Part shown: piece by piece, positions 24,862 to 32,931 of the stretch | Numbering within the stretch: position 1 is the stretch's first letter | How the letters are laid out: each line of letters starts with the position of its first letter | Assembly: GCF_016907875.1 (NCBI RefSeq) | Contig: NZ_JAFBCU010000001.1 | Location: forward strand, 1,054,001-1,118,000 | Reading direction: 5' to 3' | Length of the DNA: 64,000 bases | DNA from: Arthrobacter roseus | Lineage (GTDB): Bacteria > Actinomycetota > Actinomycetes > Actinomycetales > Micrococcaceae | Position numbers and translations under genes: made by a program | Notes under the pieces: generated by a model | Seen by the model: the letters and a program-made list of their open reading frames with translations, nothing else | Told to the model about the DNA's origin: nothing | The model's database searches: none

Positions 24862-26085
24862 TCAGTCCTGGAGCTCGCGGAGAACCACATTCGCGAGCTT
24901 GCCGTCTACGTCCTGCACCTCGCGAAGGTAATAATTCTGCTCCGGGTCATGGTTCTCGTCGAAGCTCCACGGACCGCGCGGGCTATTGGTGAACTCCCCG
25001 ACCTCCGACAGTGCCTCGGCGATCCCCGGTCCATCGGCTGACTTGGTCGATTCCAACGCGGCCTCGATCGCAGCTGCCGCGTCATAGGCCTGCATGGCAT
25101 ACACGGTGGGGACCTCGTCATAGGCTGCCTTGTAGTCCTCGACGAATTTGTTATTGACCTCGGAGTCAATCAAGTGGCTGTAGTTCAGCGAGGTTTGGAT
25201 GCCGAGTGCGGCTTTGCCCTGAGCCTCCAGCACATCGCCTTCTACAATGAATCCGTTGCCATAGAGCTGAGCCTCTTTTGCCAAACCGAAGGTGGAGTAC
25301 TGCTGGACAAAGTTTGCCGCTTCCGAGCCTGCATAGAAGGCGAAGACGGCTGACGCCCCGGAGGCACGGATCTTGCTGAGGTAGGGCTGCCAATCGCTCG
25401 TTGTACCGAAGGGCGTGAAGGTCTCACCGGCGACCTTGCCGCCAGCGGCCTCGAACTCCTCCCGGAACCCGTCAACGTGCTCTTGTCCGGCGGCGTAGTC
25501 GGCGGCAATGAGGTAAACGGAACCATCTCCGACCTCCTCCGCGACGTGCTTGCCGATGGCGCCGCTGACCGCGCTGTTGCGGTACGAGGTGCGCCAAATG
25601 TAGGGGGAGGGCTCAGCAGTGATGTCATCCGCGCCAGCATTGGCAATGATGAGCGGTACCTCGGCCTGCACAAAAATGTCCCGCACTCCCAGCGCGGTTG
25701 CGGAGCTGACGATCCCGGTGACGACGTCGGCCTTTTCCTGCTTGATGAGACGTGAGACAGCTGGGATGGCTGTCTGGGGGCCCTCACCAGTGTCACCACT
25801 GACCACCTTGATGTCGTAGCCGCTGAGCTTGTTATCTGCCTGGTCCAGGTAGAGCTCGAAGCCCTGCGTCATGTCCTCGCCCAGACCTGCGTACACGCCA
25901 GATTGGGGGACAGCCAGGCCAACAGTCACGGTATCGCTGGAGCCGGTTGCCCCGCCGTCGCCGCCCTCGCCGTCGTCGGTACCAAGGCTCCCGCCACCGC
26001 AGGCGGTGAGCATCATGAGTGAGCCAGCTAATAGGGCGGTGGTGCGGCGTGCCGCGCGGCCACCCCGGAAGAAGGTTTCAGACAT
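24862..26085 (-). CDS. ABC transporter substrate-binding lipoprotein (amino-acid/aromatic-acid type)
   Basis: 407 aa from the ATG at 26085, preceded by AGAAGGGA; upstream codons in the same frame are not credible. The N-terminus MSETFFRGGRAARRTT then a hydrophobic stretch ending LTAC is a lipoprotein signal. The mature part is a type I periplasmic-binding fold: VGLAVPQSGVYAGLGEDMTQGFELYLD, VDVVTGIVSSATALGVRD, and YAMQAYDAAAAIEAALESTKSADG. First gene of the importer operon. The promoter region carries the motif shared with the cyclase operon (26293-26304), supporting co-regulation with aromatic breakdown. Confidence 0.9.
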   Translation of the reverse strand: MSETFFRGGRAARRTTALLAGSLMMLTACGGGSLGTDDGEGGDGGATGSSDTVTVGLAVPQSGVYAGLGEDMTQGFELYLDQADNKLSGYDIKVVSGDTGEGPQTAIPAVSRLIKQEKADVVTGIVSSATALGVRDIFVQAEVPLIIANAGADDITAEPSPYIWRTSYRNSAVSGAIGKHVAEEVGDGSVYLIAADYAAGQEHVDGFREEFEAAGGKVAGETFTPFGTTSDWQPYLSKIRASGASAVFAFYAGSEAANFVQQYSTFGLAKEAQLYGNGFIVEGDVLEAQGKAALGIQTSLNYSHLIDSEVNNKFVEDYKAAYDEVPTVYAMQAYDAAAAIEAALESTKSADGPGIAEALSEVGEFTNSPRGPWSFDENHDPEQNYYLREVQDVDGKLANVVLRELQD

Positions 26086-26292
26086 TTTTACATCCCTTCT
26101 GGGCACACAAAGCGCGTGCGTTTGGGTGAATGAGATCTCGCCGAGGAACCTTTGAGGGCTGCTGCGCCGAGTGCACGCTGGTTCACGGTGTTGTACTTCC
26201 CCAACCGCGTGCCATGCATTTTTGCCCTCGTCCTCATTGATGGGTCTTACGCAGATCAGCATCGCACAATCGAAGACGGTATACAACGGTAT

Positions 26293-26304
26293 TGACGACC
26301 GTAA
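26293..26304. promoter_or_regulatory. Shared motif TGACGACCGTAA, copy 3
   Basis: Identical to 7135-7146. On the opposite strand ACGGTCGTCAATACCGT forms an inverted repeat (ACGGT/ACCGT). It lies about 210 bp before the binding-protein ATG, in a 383-bp region without a gene (26086-26468) that holds this site and the hairpin at 26372. Confidence 0.4.
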
Positions 26305-26371
26305 TCAAACAGTGATACCCACCGAGGGCAGCGGTGTGGGCATCCCTGTGCCGGTTAGATCGCAAACGAAA

Positions 26372-26403
26372 ACACCACCACACCCTTGAGGATGTGGTGG
26401 TGT
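26372..26403 (-). terminator. Hairpin after the MarR-type gene
   Basis: ACACCACCACA and TGTGGTGGTGT form a perfect 11-bp stem with a 10-base loop, 65 bp after the end of the minus-strand regulator gene. Its stem resembles the hairpin at 12822-12849. Confidence 0.65.
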
Positions 26404-26468
26404 CGGTGGGGATGGTGGGGCTAGAGGCCGCGTGCTACGGAATGGGCTGCCGCTTATTTGTCTCCCGC

Positions 26469-26891
26469 TTATTTGTCACCCCAACCAAGGTTCCTTGCCA
26501 TCCGTTCGAGGACGGCAACAGTCGTCTCATAGTCCGCGTGAGTGACGCCCTCGGTAACTTGGGCCCGATTCTCTGCGACCACTTCACTGAGGACGGCCAT
26601 ACTGTTGCGGCCGAGTTCTTCCAGCGAGTACGTGCCATCAGATTGAGAGACCCAGCCGCTTTCGGTCAGTTCTTCCAGGTGCTCGGGAATGGTTTCTCCG
26701 CCCGGCAAACTGAGGAACGGCTCGAGCTCGGACTCCAACTCCGCTACCGTCGTCGGCCTCTCCGCCAACAGGTTCAGGAGCTGCCACTGCCGGCGAGTCA
26801 CGCCGTGCTCCTCCAACATGGACTCAAACCTCGAATCCACGAGTCCATCAACGAGCTTCAGCCAAAAACCAATAGGTCGATTGTGTTCCAT
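26469..26891 (-). CDS. MarR-type winged-helix regulator
   Basis: 140 aa. The wHTH core is VTRRQWQLLNLLAERPTTVAELESEL ... IPEHLEELTESGWVSQSDGTYSLEELGR, the layout of MarR proteins; flanking helices would form the dimer interface. An inverted repeat TTGTGT-N6-ACACAA (26881-26898) covers its own start codon, a good autoregulatory operator. The promoter/start region is duplicated exactly at 27667-27727. Ligand unknown. Confidence 0.8.
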   Translation of the reverse strand: MEHNRPIGFWLKLVDGLVDSRFESMLEEHGVTRRQWQLLNLLAERPTTVAELESELEPFLSLPGGETIPEHLEELTESGWVSQSDGTYSLEELGRNSMAVLSEVVAENRAQVTEGVTHADYETTVAVLERMARNLGWGDK

Positions 26892-26920
26892 GACACAACC
26901 CTACAAGGGACTGTTGTTCC
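26860..26920. repeat. 61-bp perfect direct repeat, copy 1 (regulator promoter and start)
   Basis: Identical over 61 bp to 27667-27727. It contains the first 11 codons of the MarR-type gene, its start codon, the TTGTGT/ACACAA palindrome and about 29 bp of upstream DNA. Confidence 0.9.
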
Positions 26921-26935
26921 TCAGACGCGTTACCG

Positions 26936-27649
26936 CTATCCCAAGGCGCCCATGAGTTGCTGGAAGGTGCTTCGATTACCCGTGTGCCCGTTGCTCGTCA
27001 TGGAATGAATCATGGCCCTGGTTAGCCACTCTTCGGGCAGCCAATCTCGTCCGATCAGTTGAGGGTGAGTAGGGCTGCACGTCGAGGCCCAGAGTAGGAA
27101 GACCAGTTCTGCCCAGTCTGAATTGAGCACCCACGACACGGGGCCCGTCGCCGATTGTCCCTGAATGTTCAATGACGAAGGGCCAGCGAGCGACGCCAAA
27201 TGGACGCTCGAGAAGTCCCAAGCGAGGATTGCGTGTGGAGTATGCATGTAAAACCCGTAGTTACCCACGTTCAACGTACCCTGATCAATTTGCATCCACT
27301 GTGGCTGGGCCATAGCCCGTGCTCTTGAACGGCGGGAAGCATTTCCCATGGCTCGTACTGCCGCGAAACCGACCATAGCCGGAAGTGCTCCCCGGCCAAC
27401 GGCAACGAAAGAGCTCGAGTTGTGCATGTAGTAGCCGTCTTCAGGGGCTCGCCACTCAAGAAGTTTGAAGGGTCCGTGAGCAAAGATCCTTTCGTCGGTG
27501 CCGCCAAACTGCATCGAGAACGGAACTGCTTTTGGAACGCGCAAATGCAGTTGCCCGCGCTTGAGTAGAACACCTATTTCCGCCGTAGCCCAAAGGGCGT
27601 CGTCCCTGGCCGTCCAGTCTTCATTGTCGGATTGTTTCTTATTTCTCAT
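26936..27649 (-). CDS. Hypothetical protein
   Basis: 237 aa from an ATG at 27649 (MRNKKQSDNEDW); the frame extends to 28090 but upstream codons overlap the neighbouring gene. I do not recognise a family. The protein is soluble-looking with one hydrophobic stretch (ALPAMVGFAAVRAMG) and Trp/His-rich segments (NVGNYGFYMHTPHAILAWDF, DWAELVFLLWAST). No Shine-Dalgarno precedes the ATG. It follows a 14-codon leader frame made by the duplicated MarR start, whose TGA ends four bases before this ATG, so translation may be coupled. Confidence 0.55.
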   Translation of the reverse strand: MRNKKQSDNEDWTARDDALWATAEIGVLLKRGQLHLRVPKAVPFSMQFGGTDERIFAHGPFKLLEWRAPEDGYYMHNSSSFVAVGRGALPAMVGFAAVRAMGNASRRSRARAMAQPQWMQIDQGTLNVGNYGFYMHTPHAILAWDFSSVHLASLAGPSSLNIQGQSATGPVSWVLNSDWAELVFLLWASTCSPTHPQLIGRDWLPEEWLTRAMIHSMTSNGHTGNRSTFQQLMGALG

Positions 27650-27653
27650 GGAG

Positions 27654-27698
27654 TCAACGTTGCCCAAGCCAAAAACCAATAGGTCGATTGTGTTCCAT
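27654..27698 (-). CDS. 14-codon leader ORF created by the duplicated regulator start
   Basis: MEHNRPIGFWL, the first 11 residues of the MarR-type protein, followed by GQR and TGA. The stop is at 27656-27654 and the ATG of the hypothetical gene starts at 27649. Too short to be a functional protein; a translational leader is more likely. Confidence 0.45.
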   Translation of the reverse strand: MEHNRPIGFWLGQR

Positions 27699-27727
27699 GA
27701 CACAACCCTACAAGGGACTGTTGTTCC
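27667..27727. repeat. 61-bp perfect direct repeat, copy 2
   Basis: Exact copy of 26860-26920, including the palindrome TTGTGT-N6-ACACAA (27688-27705), now placed upstream of the hypothetical gene at 26936-27649. Confidence 0.9.
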
Positions 27728-27811
27728 CCCGAGCTTGTTGCCCCTCGACGTCGGCCGCAACCATGGCAATACTGGACAGTGTCGCCAATCCATCCGGCGA
27801 ACGGAGGGGCC

Positions 27812-28564
27812 ATGAACCTGAACAGAGACGAACAGGCACGCAAAATGCAGCGGGCCGCAGAGTATCGTGCCGCGCGGAAAGCCGGCTGGGAGCCCGACGG
27901 CGAGGCAACCACTCCTGGTCCGGCGTCGCACTATGTGGGTGACGTTGCCGCCAAAGCTGAGGTCGCCGTTCAGGAGGCACAGGCCAGCGGGGCATTCGAC
28001 AACCTCGAATACGCCGGTAAACCCCTTCCGGAACTGACCCGGAGTCTGGACCCGGATTGGTGGGTCAAAGGGCTCATCGAGCGTGAACAACTCACAGGTC
28101 TTGCGCCGGCACCGTTCCTGCTGCGCAAAGAAGACGCCGAACTCGACGAACTCCTGGACAAGCAGTACTCAGAGGCGAGAGTCCGCGAAACCCTCGAAGA
28201 GTTCAACGCGCGCGTCATCGAAGCCCGCCGACAGCTACTGGGTGGCCCACCCGTGGTGACCAAGCTGCGCGACCTTGAGCAGGAACTCATCCGCTGGCGG
28301 GAAAGACGCGCAGCGCGCAACGCTGCAACCAGCCCGCCCGACCAAAAGAGCCCGGAACGTCGTCGCCCCTGGTGGCGGCGTCGTGCGTCGTGTGTAAACA
28401 ACAGGACCGCACGGAACCTGTCCCACTTTGAGCCGGCCGTCCGGCGAGTCGCGTCGCTGACTAGGGCAGATGCCCGCCCACGGATCCAAAGTGGGACGGA
28501 CGCCGTGGCCACAGACAATGGGACAATTGAGGAGTATAGTTTACGTGTAAACAACTCTGAGTGA
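27812..28564 (+). CDS. DUF1992 (DnaJ homologue subfamily C member 28-like domain) protein with an altered C-terminus
   Basis: 250 aa from the ATG at 27812 (GGAGGGG at 3-9 bases). Residues ~30-110 carry the DUF1992 pattern (KAEVAVQEAQASGAFDNLEYAGKPLP ... DPDWWVKGLIEREQL). A coiled, charged region follows (RETLEEFNARVIEARRQL; DLEQELIRWRERRAARN). From about residue 195 the sequence comes from an inserted ~100-bp repeat (28404-28505). An 11-bp direct repeat GTGTAAACAAC at 28392 and 28545 brackets 153 bp; removing it restores an in-frame end VNNSE. Function of DUF1992 is unknown. Confidence 0.8.
   Translation: MNLNRDEQARKMQRAAEYRAARKAGWEPDGEATTPGPASHYVGDVAAKAEVAVQEAQASGAFDNLEYAGKPLPELTRSLDPDWWVKGLIEREQLTGLAPAPFLLRKEDAELDELLDKQYSEARVRETLEEFNARVIEARRQLLGGPPVVTKLRDLEQELIRWRERRAARNAATSPPDQKSPERRRPWWRRRASCVNNRTARNLSHFEPAVRRVASLTRADARPRIQSGTDAVATDNGTIEEYSLRVNNSE
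28404..28505. repeat. ~100-bp inverted-repeat element, copy 1
   Basis: Core GTCCCACTTT ... CAAAGTGGGAC (28420-28497, 78 bp) with a central GGGC-AGAT-GCCC hairpin. About 85% like the copy at 28913-29012. Lies within the DUF1992 frame. No coding capacity of its own: a MITE-like or structured element. Confidence 0.75.
28539..28552. promoter_or_regulatory. Palindromic operator of the antitoxin gene
   Basis: GTTTAC-GT-GTAAAC, perfect 6-bp arms, overlaps TATAGT (a -10 candidate at 28535) and lies 20 bp before the antitoxin ATG. Autoregulation by the ribbon-helix-helix antitoxin is usual in this class. Confidence 0.55.
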
Positions 28565-28572
28565 GGTGCATG

Positions 28573-28794
28573 ATGACTGTTGCTGTGAGATTGACGGTTG
28601 AACAGCAAGACCGACTCGACGCTCTGGCCGCACGAACAGGGCGGTCCAGGTCGTTTTACGTCAAGGAGGCAATCGAGCAACATCTGGATGAGCTCGAAGA
28701 GCGGTACTGGGCCGACGAGGTTGTTGCGCGGTACGAAGCCTCCGACAAAAAGACCAGACCATGGAATGACGTCAAGGCAGAACCGGATCTGTGA
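28573..28794 (+). CDS. RelB/ParD-type ribbon-helix-helix antitoxin
   Basis: 73 aa from the ATG at 28573 (GAGG six bases before). N-terminal RHH fold: MTVAVRLTVEQQDRLDALAARTGRSRSFYVKEAIEQHLDELEERYWADEVV, with a charged C-terminal toxin-binding tail. Its stop overlaps the toxin GTG (GTGA). Because the toxin gene is truncated it is probably an orphan antitoxin. Confidence 0.85.
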   Translation: MTVAVRLTVEQQDRLDALAARTGRSRSFYVKEAIEQHLDELEERYWADEVVARYEASDKKTRPWNDVKAEPDL

Positions 28795-28967
28795 TTCCAT
28801 GGCAGTTCGAAACAACAGCCGACTTTGACAAGGATCTGAAGAAGCTCGATAAACCCGTGCGACGACGAGTTGTGGCTACCCTGGATGACATTCTTACTTT
28901 GAACGATCCTCGGGACCACGGAACCTGTCCCACTTTCAGGCTGCCATCCGGCAAGTCGCGCCGCTGA
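28791..28967 (+). pseudogene. RelE-type toxin truncated by a repeat element
   Basis: GTG start; VIPWQFETTADFDKDLKKLDKPVRRRVVATLDDI and LNDPRDHG match the first half of RelE/ParE toxins. From HG onward the frame reads into repeat copy 2 (28913) and stops at 28967 after 58 residues; RelE proteins are ~85-95 aa and need the C-terminal strands with the catalytic Arg/Tyr. No toxin tail is found after the element. Confidence 0.8.
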
Positions 28968-29012
28968 CTAGGGCTAATGCCCGCCAGCAGATCCAAAGTG
29001 GGACGGACGCCG
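28913..29012. repeat. ~100-bp inverted-repeat element, copy 2
   Basis: GTCCCACTTT ... CAAAGTGGGAC at 28927-29004 with the central GGGC-TAAT-GCCC hairpin. Stem bases are kept while the loop differs from copy 1. It interrupts the RelE-type toxin gene. Confidence 0.75.
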
Positions 29013-29121
29013 CGGAAGTCGGCGGCCAAGGGCTCCCACTCGACATCGCCGAGCGGTCCGCTCCTGGGAACCGCGAGTTCAAGCGCGCGGCACAGCGGGG
29101 GCCCCGACACTGGAGCAAGAC

Positions 29122-31662
29122 CTACCCAAGCCGCTGCTTGAGATACTTGGCCGTCGCGCCCGTTTTCGATGCGGCAATGTCCGACGGCGTCCCCTCGGCC
29201 ATGAGGCGTCCGCCCGCGTCGCCACCTGAGGGCCCCAGGTCGATGACCCAATCCGCTGCCACAATAACGTCCATGTCGTGCTCCACCACAACCACGGTGT
29301 TGCCCGCATCCACCAACCGGTTCAGCTGTTTGAGTAGCAACACCACATCGGCAGGGTGAAGTCCCGTGGTGGGTTCATCGAGCAAATACAGGGTGTGTCC
29401 GCGCCGGGCACGCTGCAGTTCGGTAGCCAGCTTGATGCGCTGCGCTTCACCGCCGGAAAGCTCCGTCGCAGGCTGTCCGAGCCGCAGGTAGCCGAGCCCG
29501 ACTTCGCGCAGTGTTTCCAGACTCCGAGCAGCGGCCGGGACGTCGGCCAAAAAGGTAGCGGCGTCCTCAACACTTAGGGCCAGCACGTCCGCAATAGACT
29601 TCTCGCGGTACGTGATCTGCAGGGTTTCCTCGTTGTAACGGGAGCCGTGGCAGGTAGGGCATCGGCCGTAACTGCCGGGCAGGAACAGCAGCTCAACGGC
29701 CACGAAGCCTTCACCCAAACAGGTCTCGCAGCGTCCACCGGCAACGTTGAAGGAGAACCGCCCGGCGCCATAGCCGCGCGCCCTGGCCTCATCCGTGCCA
29801 GCGAAAACCTTGCGCACGGCGTCGAACAATCCCGTATACGTGGCCAGGTTGGACCGGGGTGTGCGCCCGATCGGCTTCTGGTCCACCCGCACCAAACGGT
29901 CAATACTGTCCAAGCCCTCAACACTGTTGACGGCGGTCACGTCCACGTCGTCCGAAGCCGCAGAGGGGTCGGAATCCGCGCCGCCCGCAGCAGAGTCGGT
30001 GACGTCGGGCGTGGTTTCGATGAGGGAGGGAACATGACGGCCAACGACATCGGGCAGCACATGGCTGACCAGTGTGGACTTCCCGGAACCAGACACGCCG
30101 GTGACGGCGGTCAGCACGCACAGCGGGACGTCGACGTCGAGCCCCTGCAGATTGTGCCGGGTGATGCCGGTGAGACGAAGCCAGTTTTGTGGCGACCTGA
30201 GCGTACGTTCAGGCTCGGAGTGCGCCGCATCCGGGAACAGGAACGGCCTGGTCGCCGAAGCGGATACCTCCGCCAATCCGGCAACCGGCCCACTGTAGAG
30301 AACGCAGCCGCCACCGGTACCAGCGCCTGGGCCGACGTCGACAATCCAATCCGCCCGCGCCACAACGTCCATGTTGTGCTCCACCACGAAAACTGAGTTC
30401 CCGGACACCTTGAGCTGATCCAGCACGGCGAGCAGCGGTTCCGCATCCGCGGGGTGCAGGCCAGCGGAGGGCTCGTCCAGCACATAGATCACGCCGAAAA
30501 GCCCCGACCTCAGCTGGGTGGCAATGCGCAGCCGCTGCATTTCGCCGGGGGAGAGGGTGGGAGTGGCACGGCCCAGACCCAGGTAGCCCAGGCCAAGTTC
30601 CAGCAGCACCTCAATGCGCTGCAGTAGATCGCGCGCGATGGCCGCGGCCACGTCGGTTCCCTCACCGGAGGAAGCCGATGCCCACGCGGTCTCCGTCTCG
30701 ACCAGCTCAGCCGTGGGACGCAGAATATCCGCGAGGTCGGTCATGGAAAGCTGGTTGAGCTCAGTAATGGTGCGCCCGGCGAAGGTGACGGCCATAGCCT
30801 CCGGTTTGAGCCCGTTCCCTCCACAAACGGGGCACGGACCTGAGTGCATGTAGGCAAGGGCTTTGTTGCGCAGATTCTGGCTCTTGGTATCGGCCAGAGT
30901 GTGCAGGACGTTGGCCTTTGCGCTCCAGAATCGGCCCTTATACGGTTTGGCGATTCTGTCCCGCTGCGGCGTGACCTCAACAACGGGCTGCTCATCAGAG
31001 AACAGGATCCAGTCCCGGTCCTTCTGCGGCAGCTCCTGCCAGGGGAGGTCGATGTCGTAACCGAGAGTGGCGACAATGTCGCGCAGGTTCTTTCCTTGCC
31101 ACGCACCCGGCCAGGACGCAATGGCCCCCTCCCGGATCGTGAGCGTTGGATCGGGAACGAGTGAGGACTCGGTGACGGTATGCGCCGTGCCCGTCCCATG
31201 GCATTCCGGGCAGGCGCCCATCGCTGTATTGGGAGAGAAGGAGTCTGATTCCAGCCTTCCTTCAGCATCCTCTGGGTAGGTTCCGGCCCGCGAATACAGC
31301 ATGCGCAGCGAGTTGGAGAGCGTGGTCACCGTACCCACGGTTGAGCGGGAACTGGGCGTTCCCCGGCGCTGTTGAAGGGCGACGGCGGGTGGTAGTCCGC
31401 CAACATATTCCACCTTGGGCGTGTGCCCCTGTTGGATCAGGCGCCGCGCGTAGGGCGCCACCGACTCCAGGAACCGACGCTGAGCCTCGGCAAAAATGGT
31501 GCCGAAAGCCAGCGACGATTTCCCGGAGCCAGACACCCCGGTAAAGGCGACTATCGCATCCCTGGGGACGTCGACGTCGACGTCGCGCAGGTTGTTTTCA
31601 CTGGCGCCGCGGACCTGGACAAAACCGTCCTTGACCTTGGACTGATTTTTTTGGGAAGGCAT
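29122..31662 (-). CDS. UvrA-like ABC ATPase (UvrA paralogue)
   Basis: 846 aa, about 100 residues shorter than housekeeping UvrA. Two ABC modules: Walker A FTGVSGSGKSSLAFGTIFAEAQRRF near the N-terminus and AVTGVSGSGKST in the second half; signatures TLSPGEMQRLRIATQL and ELSGGEAQRIKLATEL. Zinc-type Cys pairs are present (CPECHGTG, CPVCGGNG, CETCLGEG, CPTCHG). The early part lacks the long UvrB-binding insertion. Such UvrA2-type paralogues are linked to DNA-damage or drug tolerance. Neighbour genes do not narrow the role. Confidence 0.88.
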   Translation of the reverse strand: MPSQKNQSKVKDGFVQVRGASENNLRDVDVDVPRDAIVAFTGVSGSGKSSLAFGTIFAEAQRRFLESVAPYARRLIQQGHTPKVEYVGGLPPAVALQQRRGTPSSRSTVGTVTTLSNSLRMLYSRAGTYPEDAEGRLESDSFSPNTAMGACPECHGTGTAHTVTESSLVPDPTLTIREGAIASWPGAWQGKNLRDIVATLGYDIDLPWQELPQKDRDWILFSDEQPVVEVTPQRDRIAKPYKGRFWSAKANVLHTLADTKSQNLRNKALAYMHSGPCPVCGGNGLKPEAMAVTFAGRTITELNQLSMTDLADILRPTAELVETETAWASASSGEGTDVAAAIARDLLQRIEVLLELGLGYLGLGRATPTLSPGEMQRLRIATQLRSGLFGVIYVLDEPSAGLHPADAEPLLAVLDQLKVSGNSVFVVEHNMDVVARADWIVDVGPGAGTGGGCVLYSGPVAGLAEVSASATRPFLFPDAAHSEPERTLRSPQNWLRLTGITRHNLQGLDVDVPLCVLTAVTGVSGSGKSTLVSHVLPDVVGRHVPSLIETTPDVTDSAAGGADSDPSAASDDVDVTAVNSVEGLDSIDRLVRVDQKPIGRTPRSNLATYTGLFDAVRKVFAGTDEARARGYGAGRFSFNVAGGRCETCLGEGFVAVELLFLPGSYGRCPTCHGSRYNEETLQITYREKSIADVLALSVEDAATFLADVPAAARSLETLREVGLGYLRLGQPATELSGGEAQRIKLATELQRARRGHTLYLLDEPTTGLHPADVVLLLKQLNRLVDAGNTVVVVEHDMDVIVAADWVIDLGPSGGDAGGRLMAEGTPSDIAASKTGATAKYLKQRLG

Positions 31663-31716
31663 CCCTCCAGTCTAGTTGTGACCTATGGTGTTGCGCTCTC
31701 CGACCGCGCCGGCTGC

Positions 31717-32931
31717 TCAGGCTGCCAGGTAGCCGTTGGGATTCAGGACGTACTTCGTGGCCGCTCCGGCGTCGAACTCCGCGTAACCGCGAGGCGCGTC
31801 CTCGAGGCCGATTGCCTTGGCATTGACGTTCTTTCCAATACTCACCCTGTCATGCAGGATGGCTTGCATCAGCTGCCGGTTGTACTTCATCACGGGACAT
31901 TGGCCGGTGGTGAACGACAGCGATTTCGCCCAACCAGTACCCAGACTCAAAGACAGCGAACCCTTCTGGGCGGACTCATCCTCCGCGCCCGGATCACCAG
32001 TGACGTACAGACCCGGAATCCCCAGCCGGCCGCCTGCGGCAGTAATGTCCATCAGCGAATTCAGCACGGTCGCGGGGGCCTCTTTCGCATCCGCGCCGTG
32101 TCCCTTGGCCTCAAAACCGACTGCATCCACACCGCAGTCCACCTCCGGGACTCCGAGGAGCTGCTCAATCTGATCCTTCGGGTCTCCCTGTGAAACATCA
32201 ACCGTCTCGCAACCAAAGCTGCGTGCCTGCTTGAGCCGGTCCTCGTTCATATCGCCGACAATGACGACGGCGGCGCCCAGCAATTGCGCGGCCGTTGCCG
32301 CAGCCAGCCCCACCGGGCCTGCCCCGGCGATATAAACAGTAGAACCCGGCCCGACTCCCGCCGTGTAAGCACCATGGAAACCAGTAGGGAAGATGTCAGA
32401 GAGCATGGTCAGGTCCATGATCTTCTCCAGGGCCTGATCCTTGTCCGGGAATTTCAGTGCATTCCAATCCGCATAGGGCACCAGCACGTACTCGGCCTGC
32501 CCGCCGATCCAACCACCCATATCCACGTAACCGTAGGCGCCACCGGGCTGAACAGGATTGACGTTCAGGCAAATACCGGTCTTCTGCTCCTTGCAGTTCT
32601 TGCAGCGGCCGCAGGAGATGTTGAAGGGAACAGAAACCATGTCTCCCTTCTTGATGAATTCCACGTCACGGCCAACCTCAACCACCTCTCCGGTGATCTC
32701 GTGGCCCAGAATGAGGTTCTTTGGCGCATTGGTGCGACCCCGGACCATATGTTGATCCGAGCCGCAGATGTTCGTGGCCACGGTTTTCAGGATGACGCCG
32801 TGATTCACCTGGCGGCCGACGTTGTCCGGGTGGACTCCCGGACCGTCCTTGAGTTCGAAAGTGGGGTAGTCGATGTCGATGACCTCGACCTTCCCGGTTC
32901 CCTTGTACGCAACTGCTCTGTTCCCGGACAT
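31717..32931 (-). CDS. fdhA: Glutathione-independent formaldehyde dehydrogenase (zinc alcohol dehydrogenase family)
   Basis: 404 aa. Zn-ADH features: NICGSDQHMVRG, the catalytic-zinc LGHEITGEVVEVG, the structural-zinc Cys cluster CGRCKNCKEQKTGIC, and NAD-binding VYIAGAGPVGLAAATAAQLLGA. The long PGGAYGYVDMGGWIGGQAEYVLVPYAD insertion is typical of the glutathione-independent formaldehyde dehydrogenase/dismutase group. It oxidises formaldehyde to formate with bound NAD. Confidence 0.92.
   Translation of the reverse strand: MSGNRAVAYKGTGKVEVIDIDYPTFELKDGPGVHPDNVGRQVNHGVILKTVATNICGSDQHMVRGRTNAPKNLILGHEITGEVVEVGRDVEFIKKGDMVSVPFNISCGRCKNCKEQKTGICLNVNPVQPGGAYGYVDMGGWIGGQAEYVLVPYADWNALKFPDKDQALEKIMDLTMLSDIFPTGFHGAYTAGVGPGSTVYIAGAGPVGLAAATAAQLLGAAVVIVGDMNEDRLKQARSFGCETVDVSQGDPKDQIEQLLGVPEVDCGVDAVGFEAKGHGADAKEAPATVLNSLMDITAAGGRLGIPGLYVTGDPGAEDESAQKGSLSLSLGTGWAKSLSFTTGQCPVMKYNRQLMQAILHDRVSIGKNVNAKAIGLEDAPRGYAEFDAGAATKYVLNPNGYLAA

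Noticed and set aside
29122-31662. Housekeeping UvrA of nucleotide excision repair
   Set aside because: Length and the missing UvrB-binding insertion suit a UvrA paralogue, and no uvrB or uvrC is nearby.
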